Shown: positions 54,242-64,000 of the stretch, piece after piece
How positions within the stretch are numbered: the first letter of the stretch is position 1
Layout: the number at the start of each line of letters is the position of its first letter
Origin: Henricia sp. BOLD:AAB3569
Taxonomy: Eukaryota > Echinodermata > Asteroidea > Spinulosida > Echinasteridae
Length of the DNA stretch: 64,000 nucleotides
Reading direction: 5' to 3'
Assembly: GCA_037783545.1 (NCBI GenBank)
Contig: JBBELK010000010.1
Location: forward strand, 186,001-250,000
Translations under genes and position numbers: made by a program
Notes under the pieces: generated by a model
Told to the model about the DNA's origin: nothing
Databases searched by the model: none
Seen by the model: the letters and a program-made list of their open reading frames with translations, nothing else

Positions 54242-54856
54242 GGTACAGTTACATTTTAAAACAAAAGTACAGAAAGATCCACATAGCTAATTAAAAACTA
54301 CAATTTCCACAAATTTCTTTTTCCAATTACAAGTGGTATGCAAGTGATACATTTCATAGAACTTGGCAAGGTTTTTGTTGTTGTAATTTTCAGCAAAACT
54401 CATACTTCTGATTAAATCCTACAATTTGTTTATAAACGAGTGTTTAAAATTCGTGCAATAGAACGAACACTTTCATTCGTTGACAGATTTATTGTTCACC
54501 TCGTGGAATAAGATATTTCTGTCAATTTATTAAAATTATTTGTACTACTGCACTGACAAACATTATTTGCATATTATTATACCTCATAAAATATCTCCCA
54601 TTTGAAATCACTAACTTCAATAAAACAGCGAGCAAAACTGGGTTTGCTGCAATATTTTTTTTTATGTAGCTTGGTGCGCATAATGCGGTGATATATGTGC
54701 TGCACCCGAAAGGTATTTTACAACTGCAAAAGCGTATGTGTTTAATGTGCATGTGTGTTACCTGGATACAGATCACTATACACTGGTTGTAATTTATTGT
54801 AGAAATTAACAAAAAAAATAGACAACTGATATGTGGTGTTCAGTGGACTAGAATAC
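54242..54856. other. AT-rich unrecognised sequence
   Basis: A 96-codon minus-strand frame (54522-54812) has biased composition and no motif. I do not call it a gene. Confidence 0.45.
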
Positions 54857-56430
54857 AAATATTGACAGCTCATGAGGGTGTTGGTGCAAACTACAGGCAT
54901 GCAACTGTGTCATTACAAAAAGAGCAAAATGCAAAAAATCGCCAACTTTGTACAGTGTTTTTTAAATTTTCAATGAGACAAACAAAAAAGAGGAAATCAG
55001 CTGAAAAGTTGCATGTTTGAAACTATCGTCCCGAGGTTATTTTTAGATGGCATGCCTGATATTTTCCCCGAGGCCGTTGGCCGAGGGAAAATAGCAAGCC
55101 TGCCGTCTCAAAATCACAGAGGGGGGCGGTAATTTGCAACACCCGAATAAAGAGCAGTCAATATTTGTTTTATATACCTCATACATTGATCTTATATGTC
55201 AAATGATTAGTATTTTTGGACAAAATTTAGTTTTCTGAAAGCCGAGCGCAAGCCAAAATGCACATTTTCCACGTGAATGCGAACATCACTTCTAGTTGCT
55301 TCTCGCGTACGCCCGCATGTGCTGACACACCTTTGACCTATGACGCAAAAGGTCAAACAATAGTACTTTTTAGTTGCGCAAAAATGTACTATCCTTTGAT
55401 CTATGACACAAAAGGTCGAACAATAGTACTTTTGTTTAGTTGCCCTCAGGAATGGTTCAACTAATACATGTCAGGTGATCTGCTTTTAACCAATCAGTGA
55501 ACGAGACTCAATATATGAGGTATATAATAAGAATTTGCTCTAATGATTATGTATGAGGCATGGTAATATAAATTTCCTTGGCATTTAGTGGGAAATTGCA
55601 TTTATAAAACGCTGTACCTTGGCAGGCAAGGACTTGTTTTGGTTAAGACGTGCAAGGTACTGCTAATAAAAAAGGGGTGTTTTTACCCTGCCGAGGATAT
55701 TCTACACCATACACATACAAAGCTGCAAAGGTTGCAGAAACGCCCAATGGTATATTGCTGGTGGTGCACAGAACGGTTCCATCCATTTTGATGGCAAGGT
55801 CCACTGTGGTGAAGGGGTTTCCCTTGATGACCAGGTTAGGGGTTGGAACTATAGGCTCCTGTTCAAATGCAAGTAAAAAATATAGCAATAATCAGTTAAC
55901 TGAAATATTAAATATTATATACCTCATACAATGATTCTCGTTCACCGATTGGTTAAAAGCAGATCACGCGACATGGATTAATTCAATCTTTTCCGTGCGC
56001 AACTATTGTCTGACCTTTCGCATCAAGGTCAAAGGATAATACGTTTTAAAGTACTATTCCGCAGGGCGTACAGAATATCATGCACGCATGTGCCAGTATG
56101 TGTGCGTGTGTCAGCAAGCGGGCGTTTGCGTCAAGCAACCAGTAGTTCACGCAGACAATGTGCATTTTGGCTTGCTCTCGGTTAACTTAATTTTGTCAAA
56201 AAATACCAATCATTTGACACAAAAAATCAATGTATGAGGTACATGTATATAAAACAAATATGGACTGCTCTATATTTGGGTGATGGTGCAAACTATACCG
56301 CCCCTAGGTGATCTTGACATGGCATGCCTGCTATTTGCAGCCTCGGGAAAATAGCAGGCATGCCATCTCAAGATCACCTCGGGACGATAGTTTGCACCAT
56401 CACCCTCATGAGCAGTCAATATTTGTATAC
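54857..56430. mobile_element. Fold-back element enclosing an exon
   Basis: The left arm (about 54857-55520) and right arm (about 55905-56430) are inverted and similar: ATATTGACTGCTCATGAGGG-type ends, GATGGCATGCC, GTGCATTTTGGCTTG and AAAGGTCAAA blocks. The right arm contains its own hairpin of about 120 bp (56281-56405). The loop contains the minus-strand exon 55643-55858. Confidence 0.65.
55643..55858 (-). CDS. Terminal exon of an uncharacterised metazoan protein family (fragment)
   Basis: After acceptor TTTGAACAG the exon is open for 72 codons to TAA. It encodes EPIVPTPNLVIKGNPF, then VDLAIKMDGTVL and FAALYVYGVEYPRQ. The P(T/N)P.L.IKGNP ... (V/L)F...YVFN.EYP pattern resembles the C-terminal domain of a large family of uncharacterised invertebrate and fish proteins, often labelled SAM-domain-containing-3-like. 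It joins exon 56774-56853 in phase 0. The residues after the EYP motif depart from what I recall of the family, so the end may be altered by the fold-back arm. Confidence 0.5.
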   Translation of the reverse strand, partial: EPIVPTPNLVIKGNPFTTVDLAIKMDGTVLCTTSNIPLGVSATFAALYVYGVEYPRQGKNTPFLLAVPCTS

Positions 56431-56773
56431 TATTTTCAGCTTTATTTAATTTTCACACAAAGCTTTAATAGTTGCTCTATAAATTAGGGAAGCATTGTGC
56501 AGCAAGATATGTGACAAAGGGTTACCCCTTCGGCTTTATTTGCTCCCCCATTCGTCTCAAACATCAGATGAATTTTTGTGTTTTAACAAAAGGTAATTTG
56601 TTGTTCCAGTTTTCCTCGGAATAGTCTTCGATAAAACTAAAGTATTGAACAGTTAAATAATAGTACTGAACAGTTAAATAATCTATTACTGCAACCCCTT
56701 TTACCACCACCAGCTATGATGCATCGGGCAGCACAGCCATGAGCCTTGAAATTACATTAGACAATTAAGTTAC
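56431..56773. other. Intronic sequence between two candidate exons
   Basis: AT-rich. A block near 56500-56580 (AAGATATGTGACAAAGGG, CAAACATC) resembles repeat sequence at 29770 and 30180. Confidence 0.4.
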
Positions 56774-56853
56774 CTTGTCAATGACATCTATAGTCGGATC
56801 CTTTTCGGCCATCAACAATGGAATGAGCAGGCAACAGGCAGTAACTTTAAGCT
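56774..56853 (-). CDS. Internal exon of the same uncharacterised protein family
   Basis: The minus strand has acceptor TTTTGTTTCAG, 80 bp open, and donor GACAAG/GTAACT. It encodes LKVTACCLLIPLLMAEKDPT..VIDK and splices in phase 0 to EPIVPTP at 55858. A hydrophobic helix followed by EKDP and then EP.VPTP is the order I know from this family. No upstream exon is identifiable before CACTA-like element 2 begins at 56962. Confidence 0.5.
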
Positions 56854-57374
56854 CTGAAACAAAATTAAACATTACATTTTAGTACTTATTTTAGCACAAT
56901 ATTGTGCTAAAATTTTAACCTTTTTTTCACAAAAAGGTAATAGTAGATTATTGTCATATTACACAGAAAATAAATACTGAGTCAACTGACTCATTTGGGT
57001 GAGTCATCAGTTTGTCCGTGTAGTGACACACTGTTGGACTCAAGTGAGTCACTTTACTCACTAAAAAAGAGTCAAATGACTCGGCGAGGAATTATATGTG
57101 GGTCTATTGACTCAATTTTACTTTCTAACTGAGTCATCATTTTGTCCGTGTAGTGACACACTGTTGGACTCAAGTGAGTCACTTTACTCACTTAAAAAGA
57201 GTCAAATGACTCGGAATTATATGTGGGTCTATTGACTCAATTTTACTTTCTAACTGAGTCATCATAAATGAGTCACATTACTCAGATAGAAATTAAGACG
57301 TGTAATAAAACACAGTGACAGACATGAAGTGAGTTATAGCGAACCTCGCCATTTGTGCCTTTTTATTCAACTAC

Positions 57375-58090
57375 ATGAGCTCCGTGGCGTTTCCATACAA
57401 TTTTATGAAACCTCAGTTCAAAGGGAAAACGTCTAATTATGCAAACCATTTATGCAGTGATGTTCTATATCGTCTCAACGTCAGTATGATTATACCGAGC
57501 ATCAGAGGAAACGCAATTTTTTTCACAAACGAATGTTATGAGTTGACATCGAAATATTCACATATCTTTGTCACGATTGACTGCTGAAAATTTCCTCTCT
57601 CAAATTGTTAATTATTTCCTTTGTTGCTCTGATATATTTACACTCTTAACAAGAAAAATGTCAGCAAAAAAAAAACCAAAAGAACCAAAAAGCTCAGAAC
57701 CCCTTCAGAAGACTTAAGACAAACGCCTTAAAGATATACAGGCCGTGCGTTTTGGGTGTGGCACCTCGGAAAATAGAAAGTTTGTTTTGATGTTTTTCTA
57801 GAAACAAACGTTATTTGCTTTCAAATGGGAAAACAATGGACCAACGTTTACTACTGTTTTATTAACAATTACTGTTAATTATTTCGGTCCGAAATAATTC
57901 CAGGCATAGATTTGTCCAAGTCTGTCCCCTGTCTGGTCTGCGGCGCACAGCACACAACTTGCCCTCCATCCCGGTGGCCTGTCCAATCTTGTGTCTTCTA
58001 TCTCGGGAAAGTCTTCCGAGACAAAAGAAAAGAGATTTGACATGCCACTAGTCCAGAGTGCGCGTTGCACGCCGCAGATCACACACCAAA
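57375..58090. other. Element interior with two unrecognised frames
   Basis: A plus-strand frame (57375-57587) and a minus-strand frame (57879-58082, including RLDRPPGWRASCVLCAADQ) are open, the latter with plausible coding composition. Neither matches a family I know. Confidence 0.25.
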
Positions 58091-58431
58091 CGCAAAGTCA
58101 GACTTGGGCAAGTCTATAGACAAGGCGCAAAAACAGCTGTACAGCATATAACGACGTTTTTCACAGGGTTGTCGATGTCTAAAGTTCAAAGTCTGATGTT
58201 TTTCATTAAAATAAAGTAAATGCTTTACAAATTCGTTCAGAGAGAATATCTGTATAAACAAAGTTAGATGCGTAAGAGGTGATCTGGGGTCCAACGTGTC
58301 GAAATTTTTGTAAACATTCTAAACGTCAAACATGTTTTCTTGATCCTCGATCCTTATGTACAACAAATGCATGAAAAGCATTAAAATGGTTTTGATCATT
58401 AAGAATCTCATCAAATTAGGTCTGCACATAT

Positions 58432-60787
58432 GGGTCATTCCATGTCAGACCAACGCACTTTTTTACCTTATGTCTTCCGATTTTGATAAAAATTGCTGTG
58501 CTTGTAGGTCCTAATGAGCAATGAATGCACACCAATTTTTAGCTTGATCCGACCTACCATGTGCTCAGGGCAGACACCACAAAAATCTGACATTTTTAGA
58601 GTGAAATACCACCCTTTTGGTACAAATATGTCAAAACCATGTCAATTTTCATCGAGTATATGCAATTTTGGTATTAAAATAATGAGAATTGCATGCTCAA
58701 ATCAATTCTTTTGTCAAAAATATTTTTTTTGAAAAGTAGGTCACCGTGATCTTTAATATGTCATCGTGACCTTTGACCCAATATTTGTAATAATGTATCA
58801 TTCCGAAAATCAACGAAATGAAAATGACTTGATAGAGCATGTCTTCCTCTATCAGAATCCACTTGGAACAAATTGGGATCTTTAAAATTTGCAACTTTAT
58901 GATTATTTTTGTACAGTTGGTAGGTTACAAATTAGTCAATTTATAGACTTTACATTATAAATCCACTAACACAACTTACTGTTCTGTTTCAATTGTTACT
59001 AAAATTAAACTAGATTTGTAAATGTATAAAGAACAAGCCAGAAAAAGATAGTCCAAACATCCCTCTTGCCGACGTGGATTTTTTTTTATTTTTATTGTCG
59101 ATTTTAAGTGGATAAATTGCAAGCAAAAGTGCGCTTTTCGAAAATGAGATTTTCGCGATTTCTGAAACGCTCATTATGTATTCATGATATGCGCGTGACC
59201 CCGTGACGCAATCCTGAGAAAGAGAAGTCAACACGATTGTTAGCTTCATACGTTTACACGCAAAAAACTTGGAAAACCGTCTCTGTTAGATGGTGTTTTT
59301 CGAAGAATTTTGTTGGTCCAAAAAGCCAGAGATATGCCCAGTAGCTGCGTGGTTGTATGTTTTACCAGACACTATAACAAACAAAAAAGAGCAGAAAGAT
59401 TTTCTTTTCTATTACCAAGAGAGATAAAAATGAGTCGCTCTTTCTAACTTGTACCAGCCTATGTTCAAACACGTGGGAAATACGGCCCGCGGGGAACCGT
59501 TCCATGCTGTACACAGATCGCTGTGAATGCCGTTCGTTCCGTGACAAAACCACCCGTCGCAATGCACCAGTTTTTACTTCAAAAGAGCTTCATTGTGAGC
59601 CACAATTTCATCGTTTTTTCAACAAAACAGGTAATAGTAGATTGTTGTCATATTACATGAAGGGTTTTTCACGTTTGTATTTTGAATTACAAGGACAACA
59701 CAGGCACGATAAACATTCACTTCGTGTATTTTCCATTCAATACTGCACAGGCCGTTTTGTATGTTTCTCAGGATGACGTCAAAACCCTGTTGATAAACAA
59801 ACCAAGTGACCTCGAGCGTTTCAGAATTTCGGGTGAAGAGGGTCGGAACTGCTTTACGTTTTAAGCAAAAGCCTGTCTATTTTTTGTGAAAAACAAGTTG
59901 TGAAGGTGTTGTAGACACATACACCTCTATGATAAACAGAAAAACTTAAAAAATGTGGACGTGGGGATTCTTAGCTGTTTAAGAACTTGAATTACAGATG
60001 CTAAATTGCAAGCCTTGTGTGTTGACTGATGCATGAATTATAGCGCCCTCAAGTGTCATGTTTTGTCCAGTCAATAACAAATATATATAGTGCAGGGCTT
60101 TAGTGTTAGCACAACTCAGAGGCCCCATATTCTGGTGATACAGTTTCCTTAAAATCAGAATGTAGAATTTTGCTTTTTCTGGCTTGTTCTTTATACATTT
60201 ACAAATCTAGTTTAATTTTAGTAACTTTAGAAACAGAAGATTGAGTTGTGTTAGTGGATTTATAATGTAAAGTATATAAATTGACTAATTTGTAACCTAC
60301 CAACTGTACAAAAATAGTCATAAAGTTGCAAATTTTAAAGATCCCAATTTGTTCTAAGTGGATTCTGATAGAGGAAGACATGCTCTATCAAGTCATTTTC
60401 ATTTCGTTGATTTTCGGAATGATACATTATTACAAAAATTGGGTCAAAGGTCACGATAACATATTAAAGGTACGGTGACCTACTTTTTCCAAAATTTATT
60501 TTTGACAACAGAATTGATTTGAGCATGCAATTCTCATTATTTTAATACCAAATTTGCATATACTCGATGAAAATTGACATGGTTTTGACATATTTGTACC
60601 AAAAGGGTGGTATTTTACTCTAAAAATGTCAATTTTTTGTGGTGTCTGCCCTGACCACATGGTAGGTCGGATCGGGCTAAAAATTTGTGTGCATTCATTG
60701 CTCATCAGGACCTATAAGCACAGCAATTTTTATCAAAATCGGAAGACATAAGGTAAAAAAGTGCGTTGGTCTGACATGGAATGACCC
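58432..60787. mobile_element. Fold-back element with 615-bp arms and THAP-like loop
   Basis: The arms 58432-59046 and 60173-60787 have equal length and are nearly identical in inverse; the ends are GGGTCATTCCATGTC. ATAT flanks both ends. The 1.13-kb loop carries the THAP-like fragment at 59334-59864. It shares its terminal sequence with 51862-52773. Confidence 0.85.
59334..59864 (+). pseudogene. THAP-like gene fragment with a 73-bp intron
   Basis: ATG at 59334 encodes MPSSCVVVCFTRHYNKQKRA followed by RFSFLLPREIK, which has the C-X3-C spacing and the F.FP-like start of THAP zinc-dependent DNA-binding domains. The frame then breaks; another frame (TDRCECRSFRDKTTRR) continues to donor AACAG/GTAATA at 59630. 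The intron 59631-59703 ends ACACAG. The last exon encodes NIHFVYFPFNTAQAVL, DDVKTLLINKPSDLERFRIS and ends GRNCFTF with TAA. The downstream Cys-X2-His of THAP is not evident, so the family call is tentative. The exon and flanks are duplicated at 63129-63461. Confidence 0.45.
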
Positions 60788-60961
60788 ATATCAGAAAGTT
60801 ACACAGACTTTTGGTGGAGTGGGTGTTTTATCCTGTACCTTTTGAATGAAAGTCAGAGTGTTCACTAATTTCTTGCAGTATACGCTAATGGAGATGTCAA
60901 GAGGCACATGGCTGAAGAGAAGTTGTTTGTTCTGCATATGGTCTGGCCTTCTGCAATTTAG

Positions 60962-61064
60962 TCAAATCAGCTTGGTCTGTTTCTGTCCTCCATGGTCCAA
61001 GACACTCAAAGGGTAGTCTCCAGTGTATGCATGATTTACTGTGTCCACTTGGTGTTGCCAGTTC
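60962..61064 (-). CDS. Candidate terminal exon in CACTA-like element 2
   Basis: Minus strand, after acceptor TTCATTTAAAG. In the phase left by 61237-61323 it encodes NWQHQVDTVNHAYTGDYPLS and LDHGGQKQTKLI, then TGA. Unrecognised. Confidence 0.35.
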
Positions 61065-61236
61065 CTTTAAATGAAAACAAGGAAAACATGATGCTATTTG
61101 TTATGAAACATGAACCTTGCGTCTGCATATATGTACACTGAAAGAGACTGTTATTTAAAACCCGACAATCCACAATTTAAGTTGGTGGAGCTTGTGGTGA
61201 TTGGGGTACGATACAAATGATGACTGCATTATTACC

Positions 61237-61323
61237 TTGCTCTCAGGATGAAGTATAACCTCCAGCCTTTCCCCAAACAGAAGATGACGCACGGCAAATG
61301 ATCCGTATCAGTGAAACCACTCC
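61237..61323 (-). CDS. Candidate internal exon in CACTA-like element 2
   Basis: Minus strand, 87 bp between TTTAATAG and AAG/GTAATA. It encodes SGFTDTDHLPCVIFCLGKGW and RLYFILRA and continues in frame into 61064. With the preceding candidate exon, a splice would create an ATG (AT/G). Unrecognised product; coordinates plus or minus 2 bp. Confidence 0.35.
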
Positions 61324-61461
61324 TATTAAACAAAATCGAATACATGTAAATGACATTAGAAAAAATGTAGGCCTATGACTTTGTCATGATGTAATGGTGG
61401 TATGAAAACATGTAGAGAGGCAGTACATGTATAGTAGCTCCATGGTGGAACATATTCATAC

Positions 61462-61592
61462 ACCAATTTCAACAGTCGGCTTCAAGTACTTTTAAGTACT
61501 TGAAGCCGACTGTTGAAATTGGTATGATTTTTACATGGTATGATTTTTACATGTGAAATTAAAATTTTACATGTAAAAATCATACCATTATA
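61462..61592. repeat. Two adjacent perfect hairpins
   Basis: The first has 30-bp arms (ACCAATTTCAACAGTCGGCT... and its complement) with a 2-nt loop at 61462-61523. The second, about 61535-61592, has arms GGTATGATTTTTACATG and their complement around about 16 bp. Confidence 0.85.
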
Positions 61593-61648
61593 AACCAATA
61601 ACAGAATTCCTGCATGTATATGCTACATTGTATAATGAAGTCACTTAC

Positions 61649-61803
61649 ATCTGTAGATACCATTTCAGCAGTTAGTTCTACTCGCAGAGTTTCGATCGGT
61701 TGAAATGGTCAGGGGTATGTCTTTCTGTTGTAAGCTTGGCCCGGCCACTCATCAACCGCTCCATGGCTCTACTGTCCATCAGTCGATCAAACTCCATGAA
61801 TAT
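61649..61803 (-). CDS. Candidate exon in CACTA-like element 2
   Basis: Minus strand between TATTCTGCAG and AGAT/GTAAGTGA. It encodes IFMEFDRLMDSRAMERLMSG and TTERHTPDHFNRSKLCE and then stops inside the exon; the open frame joins in phase 0 to the exon ending at 62768 (CPIFRFQ). The stop before the next exon leaves the gene model unresolved. Confidence 0.3.
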
Positions 61804-62767
61804 CTGCAGAATATACAGCACAACCTTTTGTCACTGATGTACTAGTATACCAAACTCAGCATCACGTATAAGAAAACATAACTGCTTAATATTGTTTCCC
61901 GGTCCTGGCCGAATATCTTTAGATTGGCACGTAGGCCTACATTTAACTATACTCTAAACTTCTGATGTTGAGAATCAGTAAAAGTTGTACTCTCCATGGT
62001 GCCGAAATAGGCCTACAACGACTCGACACCTCCCATAAGCACACATGTATGCTCCCACACAGCCATATGACTGTGTGAGAATTGTATCAGGTTTGCACGG
62101 ACACTCTGAAAGCAAGCAGCCCAAACAAATGGAATCCTACAAATATACATGTAGGCCTATTCTTGTGACTTGCATGGTGTAAATTTGGGAGCATCAGTAA
62201 AATAATGGTGGTGAGAGTATCCAAGCTTGGCTTTTAGTATGGAACGCTGACGTCCCTAATTCATTAACCCCAACGGTTACCGTACCAAATTCTCCAGTTT
62301 GCACACAATTTTCCATAGGACCAAGGGGTTATTTTAGGGTTAATTAATAAATAGTAAATGCATTTCATTAAAAAATTGAGCCGTGGCTATGACGTGTTTT
62401 CAATTGGATCGCGCGTGCGATCATTAAGACCACAAAAGAATTAAGAAACTCTAATTTTCAAAATTGGAACAAATTGTCCATGGTAGGAAACGAAGAATTA
62501 ATTATGTTGATGAATTGATTTTATTACAGGAAAACATATTTGCCAATTGAAAGTAGGCGCGCGCCTAATGGGTGAACTACAAAGCGTGTCCTCGTAACGT
62601 AAAAGCAACGTACGAATGCCGGCATAGCGTAAAGTACACCAGACACGACATTACTTAAATCATGCTTAAATTGCCTACCGACGCCAACTAAACAAACTGA
62701 GTCATATGAAGCAGATATCAGATTCGTTATATAGGCCTAAACGTAACATTTGAGCGTGAAACTATAC

Positions 62768-62920
62768 CTGAAATCGGAAAATAGGGCATCGAAGTCTGCA
62801 ACTGGTCGAAGAAAGTCTGCTCGCTGCTCGAAGAAAACAATGGCCGCCTGACGGTTTCTGCGAGCGGCGCACAAACGGGTTTCCCAAGTGCGTCCGCACG
62901 GGCGCGGAAAATTGACTCAG
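62768..62920 (-). CDS. Candidate first exon in CACTA-like element 2
   Basis: Located just inside the right subterminal array on the minus strand, GC-rich, and ending at donor GATTTCAG/GTATAG. Several frames are open; one (ending RCPIFRFQ) joins in frame to 61803. It is analogous in position to the first exon of element 1 at 50200-50304. Confidence 0.3.
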
Positions 62921-63128
62921 CACCGAGTCACAAGACAAACGAGACTCATTTTGAAGGCACATCTGAGTCAACTACGAGCATTCATAGTGAGTCAATCTCA
63001 TATTGACTCACTTTGTAATTTCAAACGAGTCTTGTAACATGTATATATTCCAAATCCGAGTCAAATTTATTAAGACTCACATAAATTGTCCAAAAGTGAG
63101 TCACTTGACGCAGTATTTATTTTCTGTG

Positions 63129-63461
63129 TACATCAAGTATTTTTCACGTTTGTATTTTGAATTACAAGGGTAAAACAGGCATGATGAACATTCACTCCAT
63201 ATGTTTTCCATTCAACACTTCACAGGCCGTTTTGTGTTCTTCTCAGGATGACGTCAAAACCCTGTTTATCAACAAACCAAGTGACCTCAAGCGTTTCAGA
63301 ATTTCGGGTGAAGAGGGTCGGAACTGCTTTGCGTTTTAAACAAAAGGCTGTTTATTTTCGGTGGAAATCGAGTTGTGATGGTGTAGTAGACACATACACC
63401 TCCATGATAAACATGAGAACTTAAACAATGTGGACGGGGGGATACTAGCTGTTTAAGGAGT
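63129..63461 (+). repeat. Outer copy of the THAP-like last exon and 3' flank
   Basis: Matches 59658-59985: acceptor AAAACAG, exon 63179-63339 encoding NIHSICFPFNTSQAVL and PSDLKRFRISGEEGRNCFAF with TAA, and 3' sequence (GTAGACACATACACCTC). Its upstream half (AAAGGTAATAGTAGATTATTG, about 56934) lies on the far side of CACTA-like element 2, which interrupts its intron. Confidence 0.75.
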
Positions 63462-63656
63462 CATGCCCATGTAAAAGAGAAAGAATCTGCTGAAAACAGA
63501 TCCAAGCGCAGAACAGATTTAGCAGATAATTTTACACGTACAATTCATGCAGTGCGAAACCCAATTCAATGTGTGCATCAACATGAACAGTTACCGTTAT
63601 CATATCCGTATTCGTCACATTGCAAAACCTCCCTACTGTTTCGAAACCACCACTTA
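63462..63656. other. Unrecognised sequence
   Basis: No gene or repeat recognised. Confidence 0.4.
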
Positions 63657-63730
63657 CCTTCATAGCTCAATTGGTATGGCATATGTACACTACACGCAGG
63701 TCCGCGGTTCAAATCCCAGTTTAGCCAAGT
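63657..63730 (+). mobile_element. tRNA-like sequence, probably a SINE head or tRNA pseudogene
   Basis: A-box-like TAGCTCAATTGGTATGG and B box GGTTCAAATCC are correctly spaced. The acceptor stem pairs poorly and the anticodon loop lacks the conserved T33, so I do not call a functional tRNA. Confidence 0.5.
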
Positions 63731-63831
63731 GTTTTTCACTCCATCCGAATTTCCCTAAATCACAGACATTTGTCCATCTCTATCGCAAGACTAAAAAAGG
63801 AAAATGTTTGGCTTGCCTTTATCTGTCAGAT

Positions 63832-63957
63832 CTATGATCCAATCCTGCATGGAGGTGTTAGTTTGAATGATGTATGCGAGCATATCTCCCTTGACCAAAA
63901 CATGGCTCTGCTGCTGCAGCGGCAAGGTCGCGCCATCGTGTCTCCACGTTGCAACTA
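63832..63957 (+). CDS. Candidate terminal exon, unknown gene
   Basis: A pyrimidine-rich acceptor (GCCTTTATCTGTCAG) precedes a 42-codon frame: IYDPILHGGVSLNDVCEHIS, then MALLLQRQGRAIVSPRCN and TAA. The composition looks coding, but I do not recognise it. Upstream exons are not identifiable in the window. Confidence 0.35.
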
Positions 63958-64000
63958 ATGCCATGTTCATGTGCCCTTGCTGAGGATCTGGAATGAAAGG

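Larger units (their letters stand above)
56962..63128 (-). mobile_element. CACTA-like DNA element 2 (TA target duplication)
   Basis: Ends CACAGAAAATAAATACTG are inverted, flanked by TA at 56960-56961 and 63129-63130. Subterminal GAGTCA/TGACTC arrays fill 56980-57290 and 62915-63105; the left one contains a duplicated 130-bp block. An uninterrupted paralogue of the insertion site (GTCATATTACATGAAGGG) lies inside the element at about 59647, which confirms the boundaries. It contains minus-strand candidate exons and a 2.36-kb fold-back. No transposase recognised. Confidence 0.75.

Noticed and set aside
54522..54812. 96-codon minus-strand frame
   Set aside because: AT-rich composition, no motif, no splice or promoter support.

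Overview
This window is eukaryotic (metazoan) and consists almost entirely of nested mobile elements and their decay products. I found no bacterial or organellar genes, no rRNA and no CRISPR array. The mix of BEL/Pao, CR1/L2-type and DIRS/Ngaro-type retroelements, several tRNA-derived SINE families, TTAA MITEs, fold-back elements, Helitron-like repeats and THAP-like exons fits a marine invertebrate such as an echinoderm, hemichordate or cephalochordate. The species cannot be fixed from sequence alone. No complete intact host gene is visible.

Layout. 0-4.1 kb: a head-to-head SINE pair, then a decayed BEL/Pao gag on the minus strand. 4.1-11.05 kb: a CR1/L2/Rex1-type LINE present as a near-identical 2.3 kb tandem duplication plus an internally deleted third unit that keeps the true 3' end; inverted arms and a TTAA MITE bound the block. 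11-17.3 kb: mostly unrecognised sequence with a tandem duplication split by a SINE, another SINE and a Helitron-like repeat. 17.3-20.5 kb: a 7-bp minisatellite and a second, frameshifted LINE. 20.5-37.65 kb: a dispersed repeat family rich in TGACGTCA, with Helitron/Helentron-like 3' ends (hairpin plus CTCTAG). It is interrupted by a 3.7 kb long-TIR DNA element and by a 3.8 kb fold-back element, both with 3-bp target duplications and both with an empty-site paralogue in the window. 40.96-44.96 kb: a second, oppositely oriented copy of the long-TIR element.

45.6-49.4 kb: a 73-bp tandem repeat, a promoter-like segment, and a 2.0 kb element with split direct repeats (A1 ... B1-A2 ... B2) around a gag-like reading frame, as in Ngaro/PAT retroelements. 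49.55-54.24 kb and 56.96-63.13 kb: two CACTA-like DNA elements (CACTG/CACAG ends, TA duplications, dense subterminal repeats). They carry candidate spliced exons, and each hosts a fold-back element; the larger fold-back loop contains a THAP-like gene fragment. 55.6-56.9 kb: two minus-strand exons that splice in frame and resemble the C-terminal part of a metazoan uncharacterised protein family.

The elements form a relative-age record. Lesions shared between LINE units, SINEs inside only one copy of a duplication, and empty sites elsewhere in the window give the order of several events. All calls come from reading the sequence; no database search was run.
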